From assembly GCF_030403505.1 (NCBI RefSeq), contig NZ_JAUEMJ010000010.1, positions 124,001-188,000 on the forward strand: 64,000 nucleotides of DNA, in the 5' to 3' direction. Made by a program: the position numbers and the translations under genes. Source of the stretch: Glycomyces tritici. GTDB taxonomy: Bacteria; Actinomycetota; Actinomycetes; Mycobacteriales; Micromonosporaceae. This document shows positions 43,563 through 52,146 of the stretch, one piece after another (positions within the stretch are counted from its first letter, which is position 1; each line of letters starts with the position of its first letter). A model generated the notes under the pieces. That model had not been told where the DNA came from. It saw only the letters and a program-made list of their open reading frames with translations, and did not search any database.

Positions 43563-44339
43563 GTGGACGTCGCCGCCCTCGCCGGACGCCTCAAGGCCCT
43601 GGCCGCCGACCTCCCGCTGCCCGCCCTCGACACCGCCGAGCACTGCTTCGAAGCCGCCCAGGCGGAACTGAAGGAATCCTCACGCGAGTCGAACGCCGAG
43701 ATCGGCCTCCACAAGCTCGGCGCCGCCCGCGAACGCCTCGACGCCGCCCGCGTCCGCCTCGCCGAGGCCGCCACCGCGATCGACGACTACCTCGACGGCA
43801 TCGGCGCCACAACCGCCGTAGCGGCACCGGCCCTGGCCGCCCCCAAAGGCGGCACCGCGACGCCGCCGCCGGTCGACCCGCGCCAGTGGTGGACCGACCG
43901 CGTGAACGAGCTCTGCGACCGGACCGGCGCCGCCGACCCGCAGCGGGTGCCGCCCACGCGCCTGTTCAACGACCTGCTCAAAGCCGCCGGCGACGGCAAC
44001 GCCGAGGCCTACTGCAAGCGCCTGCGCGACGCCGGCCCCCAGACGGGCGTGAAACTGCCCGGCCTCGCCTGGCCGCTCGTGCGCACCCTCGCCGCCGAGC
44101 ACCTCGGACGCGCCCCGACCGCGCGCGACGTGCCCGGCCTGCGCGACAAGTGCGCCGACAAGGTGCGGTCGCTCGTGCCCAAGGCCGAGCCGGACCACAT
44201 CGGGGCCGCACTCGCCTCGGCCTGCACCTTGGGGCGCCGGGGCGCCGACGACGACGGCGACGCGGCCCGGACCGCGGCGATGGGCCCGGCCCTGGTCGCG
44301 GCCCTGCACCGGTTGAGCAAGAGCGAGCGGAGGGCCTGA
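43563..44339 (+). CDS. Hypothetical helical protein, second gene of the FtsK-like operon
   Basis: A 258-residue protein I do not recognise. The N-terminal 80 residues form a helical hairpin much like the first gene's product (LAGRLKALAADLPLPALDTAEHC... LDAARVRLAEAATAIDDYL). A Pro/Ala linker leads to a compact helical C-terminal domain (from QWWTDRVNELCDRTG) with conserved-looking Trp and Cys. No signal peptide or membrane helix. GTG 43563 has GGAG 6 nt upstream. It is 2 nt from the ATPase gene, so tightly coupled. Confidence 0.72.
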   Translation: MDVAALAGRLKALAADLPLPALDTAEHCFEAAQAELKESSRESNAEIGLHKLGAARERLDAARVRLAEAATAIDDYLDGIGATTAVAAPALAAPKGGTATPPPVDPRQWWTDRVNELCDRTGAADPQRVPPTRLFNDLLKAAGDGNAEAYCKRLRDAGPQTGVKLPGLAWPLVRTLAAEHLGRAPTARDVPGLRDKCADKVRSLVPKAEPDHIGAALASACTLGRRGADDDGDAARTAAMGPALVAALHRLSKSERRA

Positions 44340-44341
44340 CC

Positions 44342-47173
44342 ATGAGCAGCTGGCGGCGACGACTGGTAGCGGCCATGGGCGACGAACTCGGGCGCGCCCG
44401 CGGCGAAGCCCGGTACCTCGCCGAACGCACCTCGATCGAAGCCGAGCGCGAACGCACCGCGGCCGAGCAGGCCATCACCGACGCCACCCGCAAGCAGGCG
44501 CAGCTCGAGAGCATCCACGAGCGCATGCTCGCCACCCTCAAGGCCCGCAAGGCCACCGCCGTGCGGGAAGGCCACGAAGCGGCCCTCGGCGCGGCCGTGC
44601 AGGCGGCACCGGCCGCCGCGGGCGCACTGTGGAGCGACTGGCAGCCCGAATCGGGCCTGGGGCGCGGCCCGGCGCCACTGCTGCGCGTGGGGCGCATCGC
44701 CGACAGCGAGTCGCTGCCTCTGGGGCCCTCCCTCCCCCCTCCCCACCCGCCCACCACCGCCACCGCCTTGTCGGCCGCCACCTCGACCGGGCGCGCTCCG
44801 GTCGAGCGTGGTGATGACCCCGGTGCCTCCGGAAAACTCCGGATTCGTTCCGGTGCAGCGGTTGCATCCGCCGACGAGTCCAGTGTGGCAGGGGGGTACG
44901 ACAATCCAGCACCCACGGTGACGGCAATCTCACTCCCCGCGCTCGTGCCGCTGCTCGACCGCGCCCACCTGCGCATCGACACCGAAGCGGCGCAAGCACT
45001 CCCGGGACTCCTGCTCCGCGCCGTCGGATCGGTCCCCGCCGGACTCACCCGGCTCCACGTCTACGACCCCGAGCGGCTCGGCGGATCGCTCTCCGCCTTC
45101 GCCGCCCTCGGCAAAGCCGGACTCCTCTCCTTCATCGGCCCCTCCGGACTCCGCGAGACCCTCGACGCGCTCGTCGAGACCGTCCGCCGCGTCAACGCCG
45201 AAGTGCTCGCCGGCGAGCACGCCTCCCTCGCCGAACTCGCCGCCGCCACCGGACGCCGCCCCGAACCCTGGCGCGTCCTCGTCCTGCTCAACGCCGACCT
45301 CGCCTCCTGGCCCGCCCACGACCAGGCCCAGCTCGCGCGCCTGCGCCGCACCGGCGTCGCCGCCGGCGTGCACCTCGTCGTCGTCGGCGACGACACCGCC
45401 GGACCCGCCGACCTCCCCCGCCTCACCGCCACCGCCTACACCGGACTCCCCGGCGCCGCCCTCGAACTCGACGGCCCCCCGCCCCTGGGCACCATCACCG
45501 CCGCCGCCAAAGCCGTCGCCGAGAAGCACCGCGCCGGCAGGGAACCCGCCCGGCTCGTCGACCTCCTCCCGCCGCGCCTCTGGGCCGCCTCCTCCGCCAC
45601 CGGCCTCTTCGCCGCCATCGGCGAGACCGCCGCCGGCGACGTCGCCCGCCTCGCCCTCGGCGACAACCCGCCCCACGCCCTCGTCGGCGGCCCTTCGGGA
45701 TCGGGCAAGACCAACCTGCTCTACGCCTGGATCGCCGGACTCGCCTCCAACTACAGCCCCGACGAACTCGCGCTCTACCTCCTCGACTTCAAAGAAGGCG
45801 TCTCCTTCGCCCGCTTCGCCTCCGGCCGCCGCGACCCCACCTGGCTCCCGCACGTGCGCCTCGTCGGCGTCAACATCAACGACGACCGCGAGTTCGGCCT
45901 CGCCCTCCTGCGCCACCTCAAAGAGGAGCTGCGCCGCCGCGCCGAAGCCGCCAAAGCCCACGAGGCCACCAAACTCGAAGAACTCCGCGCCGCCGACCCC
46001 GAAGGCCACTGGCCCCGCATCGTCGCCGTCGTCGACGAGTTCCAAGTCCTCCTCGAAACCCGCGACGCCGTCACCGACGAAGCCGTCCAGCTCCTCGAGG
46101 ACCTCGCCCGCCGCGGCCGCAGCCAAGGCATCCACCTCGTCCTCGCCTCCCAGGACATCGCCGGCATCGAAGCGCTCTGGGGCCGCCCCAGCCTCGTCGC
46201 CCAGTTCACCCTCCGCATCGCCCTCCCCAAGGCCCGCAGGGTCCTCGCCGAGAACAACCACGCCGCCGACACCGTCCCCCGCTTCCACGCCGTCGTCAAC
46301 GACGAATCCGGGCACACCGGCGCCAACAAGACCGTCGCCGTCCCCAACGCCGGGCACGCCGACGCCTGGGAACCGCTCCAGAAGCGGCTCTGGGAAGCCC
46401 GCCCCCACGGCAACCAACCGCCCGCCCTCTTCGACGGCGACCACGTCCCCGACCTCACCCAGACGTCGCCGCCGCCCGAGACCGCCCTCCTCGGCCAGAC
46501 CATCGACGTCGCCTCCCGCGGCGCCGAACTCGCCCTCCACCGCGCGCCTGGCCGCAACCTCGCCATCCTCGGCACCAGGGCCGCCGAAGCCGCCGACATC
46601 CTCGCCGCCGCCGCCCTCACCGCCGCCCGCGGCCAGCGCATCGGCGTCGACCTCTGCTGCCTCGAACCCGACGCCGCCCCCTCCGCGCTCGCCCTCGCCT
46701 CCGCCCTCGAAGCCGAAGGCGCCGAAGTCGACTGGCACGATCAGCTCGACGAGCTCTGCAAGGACTGGGCCGGGCGCTGCGACGGCGCCCTGCGCCTCAA
46801 CCTCGTCTACGCCGTCGACGCCGGTTCGGCGCGGCTCGACGCCGCCGGAACCGCCGCCCTGCGCGCCATGCTCATCGACGGCCCCGAACGCCACCTCCAC
46901 ACCCTCGGCTGGTGGCGGTCGGTGCCGCGCCTGCGCGAGGACCTCGGCGGGTTCTCCGCCCGCTTCGACGCCGTCGACGCGTGGCTCGCCCTCGACGTCC
47001 AGGGGCCCGAACTCGCCCCGCTCTCGCCCGCGAGCGGCGGCCCCGCCTGGTACCCGCGCGTGCGCCGCGGCCTGTACTTCGACCGCGCCCGGCACCGCAC
47101 CCCGCAGGTCGTCATCCCCTACCGGACCGCCGCGCTCCTGCCGCGGCCCGAGGCCGTCCTCGACCTGCCGTAA
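44342..47173 (+). CDS. Soluble FtsK/SpoIIIE (EccC-like) ATPase with a second degenerate ATPase domain
   Basis: A 943-residue ATPase. Residues about 1-85 are a charged coiled coil, and residues about 100-180 a Pro/Ser-rich linker. The central FtsK-type domain has Walker A GGPSGSGKTNLLYAW near residue 450, LYLLDFKEGVSFARFA, Walker B IVAVVDEFQ near residue 560, and SQGIHLVLASQDIAG. A C-terminal domain repeats the fold but its P-loop is degraded (LAILGTRAAEAADIL, near residue 740), as in the distal domains of T7SS EccC. There are no membrane helices, no gamma DNA-binding domain and no FtsK N-terminal anchor. The substrate (protein or DNA) is unknown. Confidence 0.85.
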   Translation: MSSWRRRLVAAMGDELGRARGEARYLAERTSIEAERERTAAEQAITDATRKQAQLESIHERMLATLKARKATAVREGHEAALGAAVQAAPAAAGALWSDWQPESGLGRGPAPLLRVGRIADSESLPLGPSLPPPHPPTTATALSAATSTGRAPVERGDDPGASGKLRIRSGAAVASADESSVAGGYDNPAPTVTAISLPALVPLLDRAHLRIDTEAAQALPGLLLRAVGSVPAGLTRLHVYDPERLGGSLSAFAALGKAGLLSFIGPSGLRETLDALVETVRRVNAEVLAGEHASLAELAAATGRRPEPWRVLVLLNADLASWPAHDQAQLARLRRTGVAAGVHLVVVGDDTAGPADLPRLTATAYTGLPGAALELDGPPPLGTITAAAKAVAEKHRAGREPARLVDLLPPRLWAASSATGLFAAIGETAAGDVARLALGDNPPHALVGGPSGSGKTNLLYAWIAGLASNYSPDELALYLLDFKEGVSFARFASGRRDPTWLPHVRLVGVNINDDREFGLALLRHLKEELRRRAEAAKAHEATKLEELRAADPEGHWPRIVAVVDEFQVLLETRDAVTDEAVQLLEDLARRGRSQGIHLVLASQDIAGIEALWGRPSLVAQFTLRIALPKARRVLAENNHAADTVPRFHAVVNDESGHTGANKTVAVPNAGHADAWEPLQKRLWEARPHGNQPPALFDGDHVPDLTQTSPPPETALLGQTIDVASRGAELALHRAPGRNLAILGTRAAEAADILAAAALTAARGQRIGVDLCCLEPDAAPSALALASALEAEGAEVDWHDQLDELCKDWAGRCDGALRLNLVYAVDAGSARLDAAGTAALRAMLIDGPERHLHTLGWWRSVPRLREDLGGFSARFDAVDAWLALDVQGPELAPLSPASGGPAWYPRVRRGLYFDRARHRTPQVVIPYRTAALLPRPEAVLDLP

Positions 47174-47181
47174 GGAGCGCC

Positions 47182-47850
47182 ATGCCCGTCAGCGACACCG
47201 AGTACGCCACCGCCGTCGCCGCCTACCTGAAGGAGCGGTCCGACGCGGACGCCGAGATCCGCGCCGCCGTCGTCGCCTACCGCAGCGAGGCCGACCGGCT
47301 GGCCGCCGCCGTCGAGGCCGCCCGGACCGCCCGCGCCGACGCCGACGGCGCCGCCGTGGACGCCGCGGCGCTCGTGGCCGAGACCGACAAGAACGTCACC
47401 GTCATGTGGCGGGCCCTCGGGGACTTCGTGGGCCACCGCCGCATCGGCCCCACGCCCTCCGCGGGCGAGCCCGACCCGGAGCCGGACGCCGAACGCGTGC
47501 GGACCCGGCTCGAACGCTCCGAACGGCTCCTCTCCCTCGCCCGTCAGGGTGAACTGCCGATCGAGGCGCCCCGGCACACCGAGGTCACCGCCGCCGCGAT
47601 CGGGCTCGGCCTGGGGGCGCTCGCGGTCTGGGCGGCGCTGGGGCTGCTGGAGTCCGCGCGCGTGCCGTTCGCCGAGGCCCTGGCGGCGCTGACGTTGTTC
47701 GCCGGGGTCGGCACGGGCCCGATCGTGCTGGGCGCGTGGCTGTCATGGCAGTACCGGGTGCGCCCGCGCCCGGGGCAGACGCTGGTGTGCGTGGGGGCGG
47801 CGATCATCGCGGTGTGCGCGCTGGCGGCTCTGTTCATGCGGGGCCTGTAA
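47182..47850 (+). CDS. Coiled-coil membrane protein, last gene of the FtsK-like operon
   Basis: A 222-residue protein. The first 125 residues are cytoplasmic helices rich in Ala, Glu, Asp and Arg (coiled coil about residues 15-75). Three hydrophobic segments then follow: TAAAIGLGLGALAVWAALGLL, AEALAALTLFAGVGTGPIVLGAWL and LVCVGAAIIAVCALAALFM. ATG 47182 has AAGGAG. It begins 8 nt after the ATPase stop. It could dock the soluble ATPase at the membrane. No named family recognised. Confidence 0.75.
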   Translation: MPVSDTEYATAVAAYLKERSDADAEIRAAVVAYRSEADRLAAAVEAARTARADADGAAVDAAALVAETDKNVTVMWRALGDFVGHRRIGPTPSAGEPDPEPDAERVRTRLERSERLLSLARQGELPIEAPRHTEVTAAAIGLGLGALAVWAALGLLESARVPFAEALAALTLFAGVGTGPIVLGAWLSWQYRVRPRPGQTLVCVGAAIIAVCALAALFMRGL

Positions 47851-47898
47851 GGTCCGGGCGTGCCGTATCCGCGGCTCGCGGGCCCTCAGTCGGCAGGG

Positions 47899-47933
47899 CG
47901 TTGACGCGATGGGGTACACCTGATGCGTCAACG
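47899..47933. promoter_or_regulatory. Inverted repeat CGTTGACGC-N17-GCGTCAACG before the RHH-like gene
   Basis: A perfect 9-bp inverted repeat lies 21 nt before ATG 47954, overlapping the expected promoter. Its right half contains TGATGCGTCA, identical to the operator sites at 32293 and 32356. Autoregulation by the downstream RHH-like protein is possible. Confidence 0.5.
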
Positions 47934-47953
47934 AAACGTGAGGAGTCCCGTCA

Positions 47954-48508
47954 ATGGCCGCCATCGACGACACCGGCTCGTGGCATTACGGCCCACTGCC
48001 GTCCACTGACGACGCCCCCGCCTGGATCTACGGGATCGTCCCGGACGGCTGGATCGCCGGCATGCCCGATGTGACCGTGGACCGCGACGAGATGATCATC
48101 ATCTGCCCGCTGCCGACCCCGGACCACCCGGCGGACGCGACCGAGTCCGACCGGGCCGCGACCGAGGAGGGCCGGATCTCGCGGTTCCGGGAGGCCACGC
48201 GGGACATGCGGGTGCAGATCGCGCAGCAGCTGCAGTACCGGTACCACCGGCAGTCCTCGTGGGGTGCGCGGTGCGGGTCCACCACGATGGTGTTCACGCA
48301 CCAGTCGCTGCCGGTCACCACGCGTCTGCGCCAGCCCGAGCGGCTGGTGCTGGACACGCTCGTGGGATCGGGTGTGGCCGCGTCCCGCTCGGATGCGCTC
48401 GCGTGGTGCGTGCGCCTGGTCGAGCAGCACGCCGAAGACTGGCTGAAGGAGCTGCGGGAGGCGATGGTGAGCGTGGACGAGCTGCGCCGCCGGGGGCCCT
48501 CGGTGTAG
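47954..48508 (+). CDS. Conserved hypothetical protein with a ribbon-helix-helix-like C-terminal segment
   Basis: A 184-residue soluble protein I cannot name. The N-terminal half is Trp/Pro/Asp-rich (DDTGSWHYGPLPSTDDAPAWIYG). The C-terminal half contains RQPERLVLDTLVGSGVAASRSDALAWCVRLVEQHAEDWL, which resembles the helix-turn-helix part of ribbon-helix-helix regulators (a short strand, then SRSDAL). ATG 47954 has GAGGAG upstream. It stands alone, behind a 9-bp inverted repeat and before a perfect terminator. Confidence 0.75.
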   Translation: MAAIDDTGSWHYGPLPSTDDAPAWIYGIVPDGWIAGMPDVTVDRDEMIIICPLPTPDHPADATESDRAATEEGRISRFREATRDMRVQIAQQLQYRYHRQSSWGARCGSTTMVFTHQSLPVTTRLRQPERLVLDTLVGSGVAASRSDALAWCVRLVEQHAEDWLKELREAMVSVDELRRRGPSV

Positions 48509-48523
48509 CCGCGAGACGAGATC

Positions 48524-48557
48524 GGGGCCCGGACGTGCGCGTTCGGGCCCCTTTTTT
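48524..48557 (+). terminator. Strong intrinsic terminator with U6 tract
   Basis: GGGGCCCG (48524-48531) pairs with CGGGCCCC (48544-48551), and TTTTTT follows immediately. Confidence 0.92.
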
Positions 48558-48576
48558 CGTGTGCCCGGCCGTGCGC

Positions 48577-48693
48577 TCAGCGCAGGAGCAGGTAGGCGAG
48601 CAGGATCGCCATGACGATGGCGATCGCGACGACGAAGCCGAGGGTGGCGCTCTTCGCGCGGTTCGACTGCGGTTCCGGTTCTCGGTGCGCCAT
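48577..48693 (-). CDS. 38-aa single-helix membrane protein
   Basis: A short ORF with ribosome site GGAG 8 nt before its ATG. The first 16 residues are hydrophilic (MAHREPEPQSNRAKSA), then one membrane helix (TLGFVVAIAIVMAILLAYLL) and a terminal Arg. Codon use is typical of real genes here. Function unknown; small membrane proteins of this type can regulate larger membrane complexes. Its 3' end approaches the terminator of the convergent gene. Confidence 0.65.
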   Translation of the reverse strand: MAHREPEPQSNRAKSATLGFVVAIAIVMAILLAYLLLR

Positions 48694-49163
48694 GGGCGTC
48701 TCCAACGCTTCGACACTCGGGTGCGGATGTGCGGACCTGCATCTTCACCCAGGGAGGGGCGGTGTGCGGCGATTCGGGCCAAAACGGTGGCGACTCGTGC
48801 GCGAAACGCGATCGCGACCGCGCGCTAACGCGCTCGTTCCATGATCGAAACCGATCGCATTAGTTGTGAGGAGTGGCCGAATTCAGTTCGCAGTGCGCGT
48901 TACTGCTCGGTCACGCAGAAAGTGCGAGTAGTTGTGCTCGTTTCGAGCTTGAATAAGCACATGATCAAAATATGGGAACAGAGCCCCTGTTCAGGCGCAG
49001 ACTGAACGCGCACGAGTGCCTGCGCGCGCCCGGGTATTCCCGTAGCGTCCGAATGACCGGCCCCGACCGGAGCGACCAGCTCCGGCCCTGAGGCACGGCC
49101 CGTCGCCGGCCGCCACGAGCGGCAGCGCGCACCGTGCATGAGCACAGCATTGAAGGAGCCACC
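48694..49163. other. Long promoter region of pckG with one palindrome
   Basis: This 470-bp gap is comparatively AT-rich around 48840-48980 and shows no credible gene on either strand. It contains the palindrome described at 48989 and the ribosome site GAAGGAG before GTG 49164. Confidence 0.5.
48989..49007. promoter_or_regulatory. Palindrome GTTCAG-N7-CTGAAC upstream of pckG
   Basis: A perfect 6-bp inverted repeat with a 7-nt spacer lies about 160 bp before the PEP carboxykinase start. Position and form suit a transcription-factor site, possibly for carbon-source control of gluconeogenesis. The factor is not identifiable. Confidence 0.45.
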
Positions 49164-51014
49164 GTGAGCATCGAAGTCTCCACCGCCAGCGTCGTCGACA
49201 GCACCGCCTCGATCGGACTCACCGATCCGCCCACGCGCCACCACAGGCTGCTCGCCTGGGTCGGCGAGGTGGCCGAGCTGACCGACCCCGACCAGATCGT
49301 GTGGTGCGACGGCAGCCCCGCCGAATGGGAGCGCCTGACCGCCGAACTCGTCGCCTTCGGGACGCTCGAACCGGTCCCCGCGAAGCCCGACTCGTTCCTG
49401 GCCCGCACCGACCCGAACGACGTCGCGCGCGTCGAAGAGCGCACCTTCATCTGCTCCACCGACCCCGAGGACGCCGGGCCCACCAACAACTGGACCGCGC
49501 CCGACTACATGCGCGAGACCATGACCGGCCTCTACCGCGGCTCGATGCGCGGGCGCACCATGTACGTCGTCCCGTTCTGCATGGGCTCGCTCGACGCCGA
49601 GAAGCCGATGTTCGGCGTGGAACTCACCGACTCCGCCTACGTCGCGGTCTCGATGCACATCATGACCCGCATGGGCACCAAGGTGCTCGAGGCGATGGGC
49701 CGGGACGCCGACTTCGTCAAGTGCCTCCACTCCGTCGGGGCGCCGCTCGCGCCCGGCCAGACCGACGTCGCCTGGCCCTGCAACTCCACGAAGTACATCT
49801 CGCACTTCCCCGAGGACCGCGAGATCTGGTCCTACGGCTCCGGCTACGGCGGCAACTCGCTGCTGGGCAAGAAGTGCTACGCCCTGCGCATCGGCTCCGC
49901 GATGGGCCGCGACGAGGGCTGGCTCGCCGAGCACATGCTCATCCTGCGCCTGACCAGCCCGGAGGGGAAGGTCTACCACGTGACCGGCGCGTTCCCCTCC
50001 GCGTGCGGCAAGACCAACCTCGCGATGCTCGAGCCGACCATCCCGGGCTGGAAGGTCGAGACCCTCGGCGACGACATCGCCTGGCTGCGCTTCGGCGAGG
50101 ACGGGCGCCTGTGGGCCTCCAACCCCGAGTACGGCTTCTTCGGCGTCGCACCCGGCACCGACTACAGGACCAACCCGAACGCCATGCGCACCATCGAGAA
50201 GGGCCACACGCTCTTCACGAACGTCGCGCTCACCGACGACGGCGACGTGTGGTGGGAGGGCATGGGCGAGGCGCCCGAGCACCTCATCGACTGGAAGGGC
50301 GAGGACTGGACCCCGAACTCCGAGGAGCCCTCCAGCCACCCCAACAGCCGGTTCTGCACGCCCATCAAGCAGTGCCCGGTGCTCGCACCGCAGTACGACG
50401 ACCCCCGCGGCGTCCCGATCGACGCGATCCTCTTCGGCGGCCGCCGCGCCACCACCATCCCGCTCGTCACGCAGGCCCGCGACTGGGCCCACGGCGTGTA
50501 CATGGGCGCGACCCTCTCCTCGGAGACCACCGCCGCCGCGGTCGGCCAGGTCGGCGTCGTACGCCGCGACCCCATGGCGATGCTGCCGTTCATCGGGTAC
50601 AACGCCGCCGACTACTTCGGCCACTGGATCGACATGGGCAAGTCCGCCGTCAGCGAGGACCTCCTGCCCGAGGTCTTCTACGTGAACTGGTTCCGCCGCA
50701 GCGAGGACGGCCGCTTCCTGTGGCCCGGCTTCGGCGAGAACGCCCGCGTCCTCAAGTGGGTCGTCGAGCGCCTCGAAGGCCGCGGCGCGGCCGTCGAGAC
50801 CCCGATCGGGTACTGCCCGACCCCGGAGGCCGTCGACGTGACCGGTCTCGACATGAGCGAGGACGACCTCAAGGCCGCCCTCGAGGTCGACCCGGAAGAG
50901 TGGGCCGCCGAGATCCCGCTGGTCGAAAGCTGGTTCGCGCGCTTCGGCGACCGGCTCCCGACCGTGCTCTGGAGCGAGCTCGACGCGCTCAAGCAACGCC
51001 TCGACCTGCAGTAG
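49164..51014 (+). CDS. pckG: Phosphoenolpyruvate carboxykinase (GTP)
   Basis: A 616-residue cytoplasmic enzyme converting oxaloacetate and GTP to PEP, GDP and CO2, the entry step of gluconeogenesis. Hallmarks include the mobile-lid and substrate residues around [16 protein letters not shown], the kinase-1a P-loop [13 protein letters not shown] with the reactive Cys of GTP-dependent enzymes, and the metal-binding [22 protein letters not shown] is also conserved. Length matches the GTP class and differs from the ATP class. GTG 49164 follows GAAGGAG. A very stable hairpin follows the stop. Confidence 0.96.
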   Translation: MSIEVSTASVVDSTASIGLTDPPTRHHRLLAWVGEVAELTDPDQIVWCDGSPAEWERLTAELVAFGTLEPVPAKPDSFLARTDPNDVARVEERTFICSTDPEDAGPTNNWTAPDYMRETMTGLYRGSMRGRTMYVVPFCMGSLDAEKPMFGVELTDSAYVAVSMHIMTRMGTKVLEAMGRDADFVKCLHSVGAPLAPGQTDVAWPCNSTKYISHFPEDREIWSYGSGYGGNSLLGKKCYALRIGSAMGRDEGWLAEHMLILRLTSPEGKVYHVTGAFPSACGKTNLAMLEPTIPGWKVETLGDDIAWLRFGEDGRLWASNPEYGFFGVAPGTDYRTNPNAMRTIEKGHTLFTNVALTDDGDVWWEGMGEAPEHLIDWKGEDWTPNSEEPSSHPNSRFCTPIKQCPVLAPQYDDPRGVPIDAILFGGRRATTIPLVTQARDWAHGVYMGATLSSETTAAAVGQVGVVRRDPMAMLPFIGYNAADYFGHWIDMGKSAVSEDLLPEVFYVNWFRRSEDGRFLWPGFGENARVLKWVVERLEGRGAAVETPIGYCPTPEAVDVTGLDMSEDDLKAALEVDPEEWAAEIPLVESWFARFGDRLPTVLWSELDALKQRLDLQ

Positions 51015-51023
51015 GCCCGACTT

Positions 51024-51058
51024 CCATCGCCCGCGTGCTCCCAGCACGCGGGCGATGG
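51024..51058. terminator. Intrinsic terminator after pckG
   Basis: A 16-bp perfect stem (CCATCGCCCGCGTGCT and complement) with a CCC loop lies 10 nt after the stop. There is no U tract. Confidence 0.75.
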
Positions 51059-51121
51059 CGCGCCCGCACCCCAGCACCCCGCGCGGTCTCCGCGGCGATG
51101 CCGCCGAGCCCGGAGCGCCGT

Positions 51122-51237
51122 CCTGCGGGCAGCCGACGGCCTCCGCAAGGAGGCCCGCAGGCCGCGAAACCGGCCGCCGCAACGAGGCCGGCGAGCCGCG
51201 AAACCGGCCTCCATGGCGAAGCTCGCGAGCCGTGAAT
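51122..51237. repeat. Intergenic palindromic element, copy 3
   Basis: Nested palindromes CCTGCGGGC/GCCCGCAGG (51122-51130 and 51153-51161) and GGCCTCC-GCAA-GGAGGCC are followed by a 14-bp word CCGCGAAACCGGCC present twice. A core at 51215-51237 matches copy 1 at 20 of 23 positions. It fills the gap before the isoprenyl synthase gene. Confidence 0.55.
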
Positions 51238-51248
51238 TTGGCAGAGCC

Positions 51249-51254
51249 TACAAT
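51249..51254 (+). promoter_or_regulatory. -10 box TACAAT of the isoprenyl synthase gene
   Basis: TACAAT is a near-perfect -10 hexamer, 8 nt before GTG 51263, which implies a leaderless transcript and favours that start over TTG 51254. Confidence 0.6.
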
Positions 51255-51262
51255 TGCCGGTT

Positions 51263-52030
51263 GTGGCGATCTCGAACCTGCTTTACCGGATCTACGAGCG
51301 TCGGCTCGCGCGCGAGCTGACCGGCCAGCCGCTGCCCCGGCACATCGGTGTCATGGTCGACGGCAACCGTCGCTGGGCCCGCGACATGGGCCTGACCGAC
51401 CCCAACGACGGCCACCGGGCCGGCGCCAAGCACATCGAGCGCTTCCTCGGCTGGTGCGAAGAGCTGGGCGTCGAGCACGTCACGATCTGGCTCCTCTCCA
51501 CCGAGAACCTCTCGCGCCCCAAGGAGCAGCTCGACCCCCTCCTCGACATCATCGACGAACTCGCCGGCGAGCTCGCCGAGGACGACCAGCCCTGGCAGCT
51601 GCGCATGGTCGGCGCCCTCGACCTCCTCCCCGAGGAGCACCAGGCCGCCCTCAAACGCGCCCAGCAGCGCACCGCCGACAAGCGCGGCATGCAGGTCAAC
51701 CTCGCCGTCTGCTACGGCGGCCAGCGCGAGATCGCCGACGCCGTGCGCTCCTTCATCCTCGAACAGGCCGCCCACGGCGCCAGCCTCGAGGAGGTCGCCG
51801 AGTCCATCGACGCCGACTCGATCGCCCGCCACCTGTACATGACCGGCCAGCCCGACCCGGACCTGGTGATCCGCACCAGCGGCGAGCAACGGATCTCCGG
51901 GTTCCTGCTGTGGCAGTCGGCCTACTCGGAGTTCTACTTCTGCGACTCGAACTGGCCCGACTTCCGGCGGGTCGACTTCCTGCGCGCGGTGCGCTCCTTC
52001 GCGATCCGCGACCGCCGCTACGGCAAGTAG
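51263..52030 (+). CDS. Z-isoprenyl diphosphate synthase (UppS/short-chain family)
   Basis: A cis-prenyltransferase of 255 residues that extends an allylic diphosphate with isopentenyl diphosphate. The catalytic Asp is in IGVMVDGNRRWARDMG, with TIWLLSTENLSRP and the C-terminal DLVIRTSGEQRISGFLLWQSAYSEFYF region with IPP-binding Arg residues. The pattern is closer to the mycobacterial Rv1086-type Z-farnesyl synthase than to full-length undecaprenyl synthases, but product length cannot be read from sequence. GTG 51263 is preferred because of the -10 box. It may feed polyprenyl-phosphate carriers used by Pmt. Confidence 0.88.
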   Translation: MAISNLLYRIYERRLARELTGQPLPRHIGVMVDGNRRWARDMGLTDPNDGHRAGAKHIERFLGWCEELGVEHVTIWLLSTENLSRPKEQLDPLLDIIDELAGELAEDDQPWQLRMVGALDLLPEEHQAALKRAQQRTADKRGMQVNLAVCYGGQREIADAVRSFILEQAAHGASLEEVAESIDADSIARHLYMTGQPDPDLVIRTSGEQRISGFLLWQSAYSEFYFCDSNWPDFRRVDFLRAVRSFAIRDRRYGK

Positions 52031-52146
52031 TCCCGGTTTCACCCGAAAAAACTTCTCGAGGCGCTGCGTCATTCCGGCCGGTTCCTTCGTGTGGGGAGTG
52101 CGATCAAACCGACTGCACGTCAACCTCCCTGGAATCGAGGAACCGG

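Noticed and set aside
43268..47850. A complete ESX/type VII secretion locus
   Set aside because: EccB, EccD, EccE, mycosin and true WxG proteins are not present; only the ATPase and helical hairpin theme is shared.
48900..51182. A 760-codon open frame antisense to pckG
   Set aside because: It exists only because of high GC in third positions; the PEP carboxykinase on the plus strand has all catalytic motifs.
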